The position numbers were made by a program, and so were the translations under genes. The notes under the pieces were generated by a model. The model did not search any database, was not told the DNA's origin, and saw only the letters and a list, made by a program, of their open reading frames with translations. This document shows, one piece after another, positions 36,252 to 45,114 of a stretch of DNA of 64,000 nucleotides. How positions within the stretch are numbered: the stretch's first letter is position 1; each line of letters starts with the position of its first letter. Source of the stretch: Undibacterium sp. KW1 (GTDB taxonomy: Bacteria > Pseudomonadota > Gammaproteobacteria > Burkholderiales > Burkholderiaceae_D); the NCBI RefSeq assembly GCF_009937955.1, contig NZ_AP018439.1, positions 1,984,001-2,048,000 on the forward strand. Direction: 5' to 3'.

Positions 36252-36889
36252 CAAAGAAATTTTTTTGGAATGACCCGTATCAAACCAGTTTGCAAACGCA
36301 AGTCAGCAAAGTGGACGGTAATGACATTTACCTCGCATCGACCATTTTCTTTGCTTTCTCTGGTGGGCAGGAAAGTGATCATGGCAGCATTGCTGGGCAC
36401 GCAGTTGTTGCGGCACGCAAGGAAGGGCTGGAGTTGGTATATACCCTGGCTGATGACCACGGCTTGCTGGCCGGGCAGGAGGTGGAAGTTTGCATAGCCT
36501 GGGACAGACGTTATCGTCTCATGCGCTTGCATTTTGCGGCTGAGCTGGTGCTGGAATTGTTTTGCAAGTCGTTGCCAGGCGTGGGCAAGGTCGGCGCGCA
36601 TATTGCACAAGACAAGGCGCGCATAGACTTCACCTGGCCTGAAAGTATCGCACCCTTGCTGCCTGCTTATACGCGAGAAGCGCAGGCCATTATTGATGCA
36701 AATCTCGACATCACATGCGCTTTTGAAGATGAAACTACAGAACGACGTTATTGGGAAATCGCAGGATTTTCCCGGGTACCTTGCGGCGGTACGCATGTCA
36801 AACGTACTGGAGAGTTGGGACAGATAAAATTGAAGCGTAACAATATAGGGCGGGGTAAGGAGAGGGTGGAGATTTACCTTACTCCATAA
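36248..36889 (+). CDS. AlaX-type alanyl-tRNA editing protein
   Basis: 213 residues from a TTG start inside the previous stop; AGGGA seven bases upstream supports this. Free-standing relative of the AlaRS editing domain, which removes Ser or Gly wrongly attached to tRNA-Ala. IFFAFSGGQESDHGS is the opening motif, and PCGGTHVKRTGELG carries the C179 and H183 zinc ligands. The first motif, usually HxxxH, is H95-F-A-A-E99, so one His is replaced by Glu. Whether Glu can hold the zinc is unknown, but the site is otherwise intact. Coupled to the ADP-ribosylglycohydrolase gene. Confidence 0.87.
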   Translation: MTKKFFWNDPYQTSLQTQVSKVDGNDIYLASTIFFAFSGGQESDHGSIAGHAVVAARKEGLELVYTLADDHGLLAGQEVEVCIAWDRRYRLMRLHFAAELVLELFCKSLPGVGKVGAHIAQDKARIDFTWPESIAPLLPAYTREAQAIIDANLDITCAFEDETTERRYWEIAGFSRVPCGGTHVKRTGELGQIKLKRNNIGRGKERVEIYLTP

Positions 36890-36922
36890 AAAAAGCGACA
36901 GGAGAGTCTGCCGCTGTTTTTT
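36889..36922. terminator. Terminator between the AlaX gene and the convergent YidB-like gene
   Basis: A stem AGCGACAG with CTGCCGCT (one mismatch) flanked by an A-run on the left and a T-run on the right, so it can work in both directions. Confidence 0.65.
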
Positions 36923-36941
36923 CCTGGCGAGTTGTTGATGC

Positions 36942-37367
36942 TTACTTGCCGAACAGGGATGAAAACTGTTGTAGCATCGCAGCCGGGTTGATATTGCCAG
37001 CTTCAGGCACCTGGCCATGTGGGGTCAGGTGATCGATAATGCCTGGCAAAAATTCAGCGAGGTGGCTTGCTGCGCCTTCTTGTGAAATGCCAGCAGCATC
37101 AGCAAGTTGCTGCAACTGACCGCCCCCTAAGGCTTGCTGGATTTGTGCGGCAGAGATGGGCATGTTTTGTCCCGTCCCCACCCATGACTGCACGATGTCA
37201 GCCAGGCCCGCCTGGTGGAAGGCGCTGATCAGGGCTTGCAAACCACCAACGCCACCAGGTTGTTTGTCACCCAGCATGGCAACCACTGCCTGCATCAAGC
37301 CTGCCTTGCCATCATTGTCCTGGTTCATGCCGCCAAGCATGCCTAATGCGCTATCGAGTAATCCCAT
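36942..37367 (-). CDS. YidB-like DUF937 protein
   Basis: 141 residues from the ATG at 37367, where GAGGAAC lies just upstream; the longer in-frame lead has no such site. Matches the DUF937/YidB pattern: MGLLDSALGMLGGMNQ at the start, then GVGGLQALISAFHQAGLADIV, SWVGTGQNMPISAAQIQQAL and LAEFLPGIIDHLTPHG. Function of the family is unknown; there is no signal peptide. Small helical protein, expressed alone. Confidence 0.88.
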   Translation of the reverse strand: MGLLDSALGMLGGMNQDNDGKAGLMQAVVAMLGDKQPGGVGGLQALISAFHQAGLADIVQSWVGTGQNMPISAAQIQQALGGGQLQQLADAAGISQEGAASHLAEFLPGIIDHLTPHGQVPEAGNINPAAMLQQFSSLFGK

Positions 37368-37497
37368 GATGTTCCTCTTTGAATTGATAAAGTGCAGCAA
37401 GTGTAAATCTGAGTATCGGCGGGAATTGTGAACTCTGTATGAAATTTGACAATGTTTTGCGGCGATGGAAATTTTCTCTTTTAATTTGCTGAGTCCG

Positions 37498-38223
37498 TTA
37501 CATGCCACCCCATGCTGCATTCAACATGGCAATCGCAGCCAGGCCTGCCGTTTCGGTGCGTAATATGCGTGGCCCCATGGATAGTGCCAGCACGCCGTGT
37601 TTAATAGCGAGACTTTCTTCTTCATCGGAATAACCGCCCTCAGGCCCAACCATTAAGCTTACAGCTTGTGCGGGATGATGGCGTGACCAGTCTGCCAGTG
37701 ATTGTTCTGCGCGCGGGGTCAGCAATATTCTCTGATGCATATCTTGCTGGCTCAGCCACTGGTTGAAATTCATCAACGGTGCCAGGTGAGCGAGGCGGTT
37801 GCGCCCACATTGTTCAGCCGCTGCAACGATGATGCCTTGCCAGTGCGCCTGCTTTTTCTCGGCACGCTCTGCTGACAGCCTGACGACACAGCGCTGCGCT
37901 GCCAAGGGCTGGATTGCACTGACGCCAAGTTCCATGGCTTTTTCAATGATCCAGTCCATCTTGGATGCTTCTGGCAGTGCCTGCACCAGGTTTAGCGAAT
38001 AAGGTAACTCACATTCTTCTGGCAAAAACACTTTGACTTCAGCGGTCACGTTTTTCTTGGCGACCTGGATCAGGGTGGCTACATAGCTGCCACCTTCGCC
38101 ATTAAAAATATGAATGTTATCGCCCACATTCTGGCGCAACACAAAAACATGGTGCGCGACTTCATCCGGAAGGTCGATGGTGATCCCTATGCTTAAAGGG
38201 AGAGGGCAGTAAAAACGTGGCAT
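37498..38223 (-). CDS. rsmE: 16S rRNA (uracil(1498)-N3)-methyltransferase
   Basis: 241 residues, SPOUT-class knotted methyltransferase that makes m3U1498 in 16S rRNA. An N-terminal PUA-like domain (MPRFYCPLPL..., HHVFVLRQNVGDNIHIFNGEG) is followed by the knot, with LMVGPEGGYSDEEE and MGPRILRTETAGLAAI forming the SAM site. Length is normal. 36 bases after the DUF350 gene on the same strand, so it may share its message, although an rRNA enzyme is functionally unrelated to the polyamine genes upstream. Confidence 0.96.
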   Translation of the reverse strand: MPRFYCPLPLSIGITIDLPDEVAHHVFVLRQNVGDNIHIFNGEGGSYVATLIQVAKKNVTAEVKVFLPEECELPYSLNLVQALPEASKMDWIIEKAMELGVSAIQPLAAQRCVVRLSAERAEKKQAHWQGIIVAAAEQCGRNRLAHLAPLMNFNQWLSQQDMHQRILLTPRAEQSLADWSRHHPAQAVSLMVGPEGGYSDEEESLAIKHGVLALSMGPRILRTETAGLAAIAMLNAAWGGM

Positions 38224-38259
38224 TCAATTCTCTGTATTCAAAAGCAAAAGCATTAATTT

Positions 38260-38667
38260 TTAGTAGGTCATGCAGGCAGCATTCAGCATACCCAGGCCGA
38301 GGCTCAGGGCGCCAAGAAAAACGCCAGAGGCAATTTTATTACCTGGTATGTCAGAGACTATGCCGGGTATCAACAAGCGGGCAATACCAAAGGCCAGTAA
38401 TTGTATGAGTAGCGCTATCACGCCCCAGAAGCACATATCGATCAGGCTGACACTGTTGGCAATGGCTGAGGCCAGGGCAGTGCAATAACCGAGTACTGCG
38501 CCAGACAGGCTGGCCGCTGCTGCAATATTACCTTCTCGTATCAGGGCAATTTCACGGTAAGGTGTTATGCGTATGTACACCACGACAAATATCGCCAGCA
38601 AGACGAAAGCGGCTGCAATATGGCTGAAGAAGGCGAGTAGGCCGTGTGCCAGTAATTGTTCACTCAT
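38260..38667 (-). CDS. DUF350 membrane protein, YjfL-like
   Basis: 135 residues, four predicted membrane segments (around 10-30, 45-70, 78-98 and 110-130): FSHIAAAFVLLAIFVVVYI, then IAAAASLSGAVLGYCTALASA, then a third and FLGALSLGLGMLNAA. REIALIREGNIAAAASL is the family motif. In E. coli the homologue YjfL lies in the yjfIJKLMC run with a DUF1190 protein and a glutathionylspermidine-synthase-like protein, exactly the partners found here. Role unknown; envelope stress or transport has been suggested for the group. Preceded by the ygiC-type gene at a distance of 8 bases. Confidence 0.9.
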   Translation of the reverse strand: MSEQLLAHGLLAFFSHIAAAFVLLAIFVVVYIRITPYREIALIREGNIAAAASLSGAVLGYCTALASAIANSVSLIDMCFWGVIALLIQLLAFGIARLLIPGIVSDIPGNKIASGVFLGALSLGLGMLNAACMTY

Positions 38668-38675
38668 GGGTTATC

Positions 38676-39809
38676 CTATTCTACAAAATAATGGGGAATG
38701 AAACGGCTGGTGTTTTTTGTGATCAGTGTTTCGTCTTCGCGTATGCCTATGCCTGCTGGTTCATCACCCACTATCCAGGCACCGATGGAGGTGTAAGCCG
38801 GTGTGATGCCATCATCAAATTTGGGCTGTGGGGCATAAGCCTGGTAGATATAGCCTTCTTCACCATAATCACCACCAGTATGCATCACTTCACCATTGGC
38901 ATAGATGGAAATATTTTCCCCCTCACGCGAGTACAGAGGTTTCTTCACATGGTTGCCACTGATACGCCATGCATCAAAATAAGCGGGCAAGAGGTTGGGG
39001 TGATTCGGAAACAGTTCCCACAATATCGGCAATATCGCCTTGTTCGACAAGATCATTTTCCAGGCTGGCTCTATGATGCGCATGGGGCGCTTGAGCAAGT
39101 GATTGGAAAAATCTTCGCGGCACAGCCATTCCCATGGGTAGAGCTTGAACAGGTTATCAATACGGCTGTCGAGATCATCGACGAACACGCCTTCGTCTTC
39201 ATCCCAGCCCAGGGACTCTATCGCGCACTGCTTGGTGGCAAAGCCCGCCTGTATGGCAGTGTCGCGCAAGTAAGAGAGATTGCCTTCATCTTCTTCATTG
39301 CCACCTGCGCAGGCAAAGTGCAACAGGCCTTTGCCAGGGAATTTTTTCCACTGTTCTATGAGTTTTTCATGCAGGGAGTTGAACTGGTCAGCATCAGGAA
39401 ATACATCCTGCAGCCAATACCATTGTGCGACACTCGATTCAACCAGACCAGTGGGTGTGTCGGCATTGTATTCCAGCATCTTGGGCGCACCTGTGCCATC
39501 CCAGCTCAGGTCAAAGCGGCCATACAAAGAAAATTCCTTAGCACGCCAGCTGTCTTCGACTTGCGGCCAGAAGGCCTGGGGAATGGCAAATTTTTCTTGC
39601 ATGCCATGTTTGACGACATGATCCACGGCTTGCAATGACATCTGGTGCAAGTCCAGACTCGCTTGTTCCAGTGTATCTACTTGCTCTGCCGTGAAACGAT
39701 AGGCATAACGTTCATCCCAGTACAGACCATCAATGGAGTGGTAAGGAAATCCCAGGGATTCAAATTGTTGTTGCCAGCCCGTGCGTGGCGTTAATGAAGT
39801 ACGTATCAT
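38676..39809 (-). CDS. ygiC: Glutathionylspermidine synthase family ATP-grasp protein, YgiC/YjfC-like
   Basis: 377 residues, matching the C-terminal synthetase domain of Gsp without the amidase domain. The ATP-grasp active site is seen as FSLYGRFDLSWDGTGAPK, LEYNADTPTGLVES and, near the end, KKPLYSREGENI and TSIGAWIVGDEPAGIG. These enzymes join a peptide (such as glutathione) to a polyamine, or related substrates; the exact reaction of stand-alone YgiC is unproven. Its start overlaps the stop of the YgiB-type gene at 39809. A polyamine synthase lies directly upstream, which supports a polyamine-linked substrate. Confidence 0.9.
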   Translation of the reverse strand: MIRTSLTPRTGWQQQFESLGFPYHSIDGLYWDERYAYRFTAEQVDTLEQASLDLHQMSLQAVDHVVKHGMQEKFAIPQAFWPQVEDSWRAKEFSLYGRFDLSWDGTGAPKMLEYNADTPTGLVESSVAQWYWLQDVFPDADQFNSLHEKLIEQWKKFPGKGLLHFACAGGNEEDEGNLSYLRDTAIQAGFATKQCAIESLGWDEDEGVFVDDLDSRIDNLFKLYPWEWLCREDFSNHLLKRPMRIIEPAWKMILSNKAILPILWELFPNHPNLLPAYFDAWRISGNHVKKPLYSREGENISIYANGEVMHTGGDYGEEGYIYQAYAPQPKFDDGITPAYTSIGAWIVGDEPAGIGIREDETLITKNTSRFIPHYFVE

Positions 39810-40294
39810 TAACCACCCCCGCTATGGCCGTGTGCCGTGCCGCCAAAACCACCACGGCTGACACTGCTGCGGCTGGTGGAAACACTGCGGCTGACGGCGT
39901 GATCACTGCCAGAATTGCTGACACCGAAATTTCTTTGCACCGTGTCACGATAACCAGGCGAATAATATGGCCCGAAAAAACTGTGTGAGTATCCGCTGTA
40001 GTGGCTGCCACTAGTGCCAGTGTAGCTGCTACCAGTCGATGAGGCTGGCATGCTGGCGGCATTGAGGTCAGTGCTGGAGGCCACGGTTTCGCAAGCCGTG
40101 CCAGTACCCCAGTCTTTCTGGCAGTCTTCCAGGTTTTTATACTGGTCGCGTATGGATGTCAGTTCCTGGCTGCCACTGTCTGCATTATCGCTGCTGACAC
40201 TGCATGCAGTCAGGGCAGCACTGGTCACTAGCATTAGCGGCAGAGTGCGGCTGACTCTGCGTTTGCCATGTTGTTTGGTTTTTCCGGCACTCAC
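39809..40294 (-). CDS. ygiB: DUF1190 lipoprotein, YgiB/YjfM-like
   Basis: 161 residues. A hydrophobic stretch with lipobox-like ending (LMLVTSAALTAC) predicts an outer- or inner-membrane lipoprotein anchored at the Cys after residue ~30. The DUF1190 core follows: Cys-containing ENLEDCQKDWGTGTACE-like segment (here YKNLEDCQKDWGTGTACET), then a Ser/Gly-rich middle and a tail with Ser/Arg repeats (SRSVSTSRSSVSRGGFGG). ygiB-ygiC pairs are conserved in enterobacteria. Here they lie between speDE (21 bases upstream) and the ligase. Confidence 0.88.
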   Translation of the reverse strand: MSAGKTKQHGKRRVSRTLPLMLVTSAALTACSVSSDNADSGSQELTSIRDQYKNLEDCQKDWGTGTACETVASSTDLNAASMPASSTGSSYTGTSGSHYSGYSHSFFGPYYSPGYRDTVQRNFGVSNSGSDHAVSRSVSTSRSSVSRGGFGGTAHGHSGGG

Positions 40295-40315
40295 GGTTTC
40301 TCCTGTTTTCCCATG

Positions 40316-41557
40316 TTAGGGTCGTGGCATCAGGTCTTTCACATAATTGGGTAAGGCAAATAATGCCTGATGCACATCGCCATTGTAATACTTTAGCAAT
40401 GGCAAACCACGGTGTTTGATCTGAAGATTTACCGTTGACGGGCTTAGCGATAATGGGTTGCCATGCTTGCCGGCAATAGCCATTCCCCATAAGGCACCGT
40501 ACAGGGGAATGAAAACGGTATACGGATGTAATTGTGGAAATATATTGCTGAGTTTTTGCAAAGTACCCGCAAAGCGTTGCGGATGATAGTAGGGGCTGCC
40601 CAGATGCAGTACCAGCATGCCCTGCTCAGTCAGCCTTTGCGCACAAGCCTGGAAAAATTCTTCTGTCATGCAGGTGGCTGCCAGTGAGCTGCCATTCGGG
40701 CTGATCGGGTCGGTCAGGTCCAGCAGTATCAGATCAAATTGCTCTGTACTGTTATGGACATAGGCAAAGCCATCTTCATAACGGTGTTGTATTTTTGGAT
40801 CATCCAGCGCGCCGCGATGGATACTGCCCAAGTGCTGGCGTGCCATCTTGACGACTTCTTCATCAATTTCACACAGGGTGATGCTGTCGATGCTGGGGTG
40901 TTTCAGTAATTCTTCACAAGACCCACCATCGCCACCACCAATGATGAGGGCAGAGCGTGGTTCCGGATGTGTCATGGCAGCAGGATGCACCAGACATTCA
41001 TGATAAAAGAATTCATCTTTTTCTGAAGTCATCATGGCACCATCTATGCGCATGACTTTGCCAAAATTGGTGGTGACGGCGATCTCGATATCCTGCATGG
41101 CGCTGCGCTGACGTACCAATACCTGATTGATGCGGGTGGCTGCAAAGCTATCTTCTGTCAGGGCTTCAAAGGCCATGGCGGGACCATGTTCACCGCGTTG
41201 CAATTCCTGACGCGAGACTGTGCATGGCTGGAAAACAGCAATCAATGCATCGACAATTTGCCTGGCCTTGCTGCCATTGTCATGATTGAAGTTGCAGACA
41301 TACACGTCCAGCGTCACTGCATTGCGTTCTGGCCAGGTGTGGATGGCAACATGCGACTCTGCCAGCAGCAAGGCTCCTGTGACGCCAGCCGGGCTGCCAT
41401 CTTCATGCGTGAAGGGGTGAAATTTTTCCCCAACAATGGTCAGGCCCGCAGCGATGGTGATGTCGCTGAGGCAAAGACGCAGGCTTTGTGGGCTGACGAA
41501 ATATTCTGGCGCTGCTTCACAGTCAAAGCAGTCGGCGGTCAGGTGTAAGCCTTCCAT
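40316..41557 (-). CDS. Fused S-adenosylmethionine decarboxylase / spermidine synthase
   Basis: 413 residues, a natural SpeD-SpeE fusion. The first ~125 residues are the bacterial AdoMet decarboxylase: the pyruvoyl-forming Ser is S68 in LLLAESHVAIHTWPE, with C88 in DVYVCNF. The rest is a spermidine-synthase fold: GGGDGG at 207-212 binds decarboxylated AdoMet, and LILLDLTDP (D280, D283) binds the amine. A single protein can thus make the aminopropyl donor and pass it to putrescine or a related amine. Fusions of this type are known in several bacteria. Ten bases after the SNF2 gene; upstream of ygiB-ygiC-DUF350. Confidence 0.93.
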   Translation of the reverse strand: MEGLHLTADCFDCEAAPEYFVSPQSLRLCLSDITIAAGLTIVGEKFHPFTHEDGSPAGVTGALLLAESHVAIHTWPERNAVTLDVYVCNFNHDNGSKARQIVDALIAVFQPCTVSRQELQRGEHGPAMAFEALTEDSFAATRINQVLVRQRSAMQDIEIAVTTNFGKVMRIDGAMMTSEKDEFFYHECLVHPAAMTHPEPRSALIIGGGDGGSCEELLKHPSIDSITLCEIDEEVVKMARQHLGSIHRGALDDPKIQHRYEDGFAYVHNSTEQFDLILLDLTDPISPNGSSLAATCMTEEFFQACAQRLTEQGMLVLHLGSPYYHPQRFAGTLQKLSNIFPQLHPYTVFIPLYGALWGMAIAGKHGNPLSLSPSTVNLQIKHRGLPLLKYYNGDVHQALFALPNYVKDLMPRP

Positions 41558-41567
41558 AAGTCTTTCT

Positions 41568-44500
41568 TTATTTCAATGGTTCAAAAATGCCCTGCAAGTC
41601 TTCTGCAGTCAGTTGCACACTGGCGATTTCACCCTGGTCAAGTATGGCGCGCGCCAGGTCAGATTTTTTAGCCTGCATTTCCTGTATCTTTTCTTCCAGC
41701 GTACCCTTGGCTATCAGGCGATAGACAAATACTGGCTTGTCTTGGCCTATGCGCCAGGCGCGGTCGGTGGCCTGGTTTTCTGCTGCCGGGTTCCACCAAG
41801 GGTCATAATGGATGACGGTGTCGGCTGCGGTCAGGTTCAGGCCTACGCCACCGGCTTTCAGGCTGATCAGGAACAACGGCACGTCACCCTCCTGGAAACG
41901 TCTGACCACTTCGCCGCGATGCTCGGTATCTCCAGTCAGCATGGCATAGCTCAGCTTTTTTTCTTGCAGGGCTTCGGCAATCAGGGCCAACATGCTGGTG
42001 AATTGTGAAAATACCAGTATCTTGCGGCCTTCAGACAGCAATTCTTCCACCATTTCCATGAGTTCCGCCAGCTTGGCTGAAGGCGGTGCTTTGCCCTTGC
42101 CAGCGCTAACTCCTGTTATTTTTACCAACCTGGGGTCGCAACAAACCTGGCGTAATTTAAGCAAGGCGTCCAAAATAATGATCTGGCTGCGCGCCACTCC
42201 CTTCTTGGCAATTTCATCCCGTACTTTTTTATCCATGGCCACTCGCACGGTTTCGTACAAGTCGCGTTGTGCTCCGCTGAGTTCTATGTGCCGGACTATC
42301 TCGGTTTTAGCCGGCAATTCGGTGGCAACCTTGTCCTTGGTCCGTCGTAACAAGAAAGGTTTGATACGGCGTGTCAGCAAAGCATGGCGTTGAGTATCGC
42401 CCAGCTTTTCTATGGGGTTGCGGAAATCCTTGGTAAACGCTTTGACATCTCCCAATAAACCTGGCACCAGAAAATTGAATTGTGACCACAATTCGCCCAA
42501 ATGATTTTGCAAAGGCGTACCAGTCAGGCAAAGGCGGTGATTAGCCTGCAGCAGGCTGGCCGTCTGGCTGGCCTTGGCCTGGGCATTCTTGATGTATTGG
42601 GCTTCGTCTAGTATCAATAAGTGATAGCGATGCTGGCGCAAGGCTTCTTCATCGCGCGGCAACAGGGCATAGGTGGTCAGCACCAGGTCAACCTGCGGGA
42701 TTTGTTCAAACAGTTTGCTGCGCTCTTTTCCATGCAGGACCAGTATGCGCAAACCAGGGGTGAAGCGCTGCGCTTCACTGGCCCAGTTATCCATCAGACT
42801 GGTAGGGGCGACTACCAGTGCAGGTTGCGTAAGTCGGCCTGCTTCTTTTTCTATCAGGATATGCGTCAGGGTTTGTATGGTTTTGCCCAGGCCCATGTCG
42901 TCAGCCAGTATGCCTGCGAGTTGGTATTCGCGTAAAAACTGCATCCATGCCACACCTTCTTTTTGATAATCGCGCAGGTTGGCATGCAGACCTGCTGGCG
43001 GTGTAATGCTATTGATGCCGCCAAACTCGGCAAGACGTTGACCAAAGGCTTGCTGGCGCTCACCACCTATCCAACGTAATTGTGTGGTGGCCGATAATTC
43101 TGCCAGACGTGCCGCGTCCAGCATGGGAAGTCGTATGGCGTCGCCCTGGTGTTCATTGAAATACAATTCACCAAGCACCAGCAGAATAGGTTTGATACGT
43201 GCATAGGGAAGAGCCACCCGGCTATTGTCAGGCAGGTTCAGCAAGACTTGTTCATCGTCGGCGCGCTGGTTCAGTTGCTGCACGCTAAAATCTTGTGGAG
43301 CCTGGCGTATCAGGCCAACCAACAAGGGCAGCAGTGAAATTTTAGTCTGGTTGACGACGATGCCCAGTTCCAGATCAAACCAGGTGGATTGCTGGTTTTC
43401 TTCCGCGACTTCGGCATACCAGTCTTCTACCTCTTCCAGGTCATAGCGATAGCTATCGAGCAGACGCAAATCCCAGCCTTGATCATAAAATATAGGCAGT
43501 TGCTGGGTAGTAAATTTCAACCAGGCGTTTTGATCTCCAAGTACAAACACATCACCAGCGTTTGACGAACTGATATCTTCCGGGGAAAATCCCAGATCAA
43601 ACAGGGTTTGCAGGGCGGCTTGTTCTGCTTTTTTGTCCCTGGTGATACTTTCAACATGATCACCATTGCGACGTGTGATGCCTACTCCCGCCAAGTCAAA
43701 GGGGATGAAGCTGTTGTCGTAAGCGTACTGGAGCAGGGCAAAGTCCACTGTTTCAGTAGGGCTGCGCTCTTGACTACCCAAGATCAGTGCGGGACGCATT
43801 TTGATGTCGTCGCGTTGAATCATTGTTAATTCAGCGGGCATGGGTATGCTGTTTTGTAGCCCCAGTTCCAGTAATTTATGCGCCATAGCAATGCGGGTTT
43901 TTTGACGCCCTATCGCAATTGACGGCGCTTCTTCGACCAATCTGATCAGTGCAGGCAAATCCAAGTCTCCGGTTGCTGCGGCATGCAATTTGCCGCAACT
44001 CTGCGGTGTTACTATCCAGGGGGATCGGTAGGCAATAGGTAATATGTTTCGGGCAAGCTATCGCTTTGAGTTGATAATTGCCAGCGCAGGCGCAAGAAGC
44101 CCTGTTCCTCCTGCCAAGTCAGGTGGGCATGTTGCTGCTCATAAAATTCGAGTTTCTTTATCGAACTTTGTTTATTCTCAGTGCTTAACCAGTACAGTTT
44201 GCCTGCTTTGGCAATACGCTCAAGCAAGACTGCCCCCATCTTCTCTCTGGGGTTGTAGTACGAGTAGTAATAGGAATTCATCGTACTCATATTGAACAAT
44301 GCCAGTAAATCGTAGTCATCGCCCTTGATGAAATTACTGGTACGCATCACATCGCGCACAGCCTGAGACAATTTGGTGTACTTGAGTTCGCCCTTGGCAT
44401 TGAGCTTGGCTTTGCCAGGGATGAGGCGAATTTCCTTGCCGTTCCCCAAGGTCGAGAGGGTAAATATCAAAAAACCGTCGTCCGTTTTTTCTTCTCTATG

Positions 44501-44920
44501 TGAAACAACGTATTGATTGATATGGCTGGTATTTTGCGCAAATTCCAGTTCGTGTAGCCATTTTTGCTCCGCAAAACTAAGCGACGCTTCTATCGCAGGT
44601 TTGCCAGAAGGAGATTTTTTTTGTTGGTGGTCCAAAATGTTGAGCAAAACTGCAACAGTATGTTTGCAGTTGTATTCAACTGGACAACTGCAGCCTCCGA
44701 TGACTTCCTCAAGTGCTCCCTTGCCATCAAAGATTAGCTCGATTTCCTGAGTGTAAATATTGCGTCCGCTGCCTTGTACCTCTGACTCTATAAAGTCATT
44801 TTCAAAACTCCAGCCTTTGACTTTGTTGTCATTTGCATAGTCCATTCCGCGTATAAACGTGTCGCGGGGAAATTGTGCAGCTACATCTTCCAGGGTAAAG
44901 CGGTGATTTTTTGATAGCAT
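41568..44920 (-). pseudogene. SWIM zinc-finger SNF2-family helicase, split by a frameshift
   Basis: Two fragments in one reading direction. The first (44920-44012) carries a SWIM zinc finger, C77-x-C79 and C85-x-H87 in GGCSCPVEYNCKH. The second (43988-41568) is a SNF2 helicase: ILADDMGLGKTIQTL (Walker A), LLILDEAQYIKNA (DEAQ box), LTGTPLQNHLGELWS, then the C-terminal lobe LVFSQFT.. and TDRAWRIGQDKPVFVYRL. In the shifted frame the join reads TDPPWIVTPQSCGKLHAAAT without stops, so one base is missing in the G5 run at 44019-44023. Restored, it is a ~1,117-residue SWIM-SNF2 protein of the usual size, an ATP-driven DNA translocase of unclear role. Confidence 0.88.
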
Positions 44921-45114
44921 GTGTGCGTTTTACTGGTAAAGCAAAATGTTTGATGGCAGAAAATAGTCCAGTTTGATGCTTGTTTGTACTTCCAAAGAGT
45001 CGCAATTGTAGTATGGACCTCATGCTCTGGTAAAATATCGGGTTTTCGCGGGGATAGTTTCATGTCCCTGGCTCGCTACACTGACCAGTTTTCTCAAGAC
45101 TACCTTCTGACACC

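Noticed and set aside
36014-37018. 334-codon ORF on the minus strand, opposite the ADP-ribosylglycohydrolase and AlaX genes
   Set aside because: It crosses two well-supported genes and a terminator and has no family pattern.
12090-44023. Phase variation as a cause of the split genes
   Set aside because: The runs are only 3-5 bases, too short for frequent slippage, and parE is not a phase-variable type of gene.
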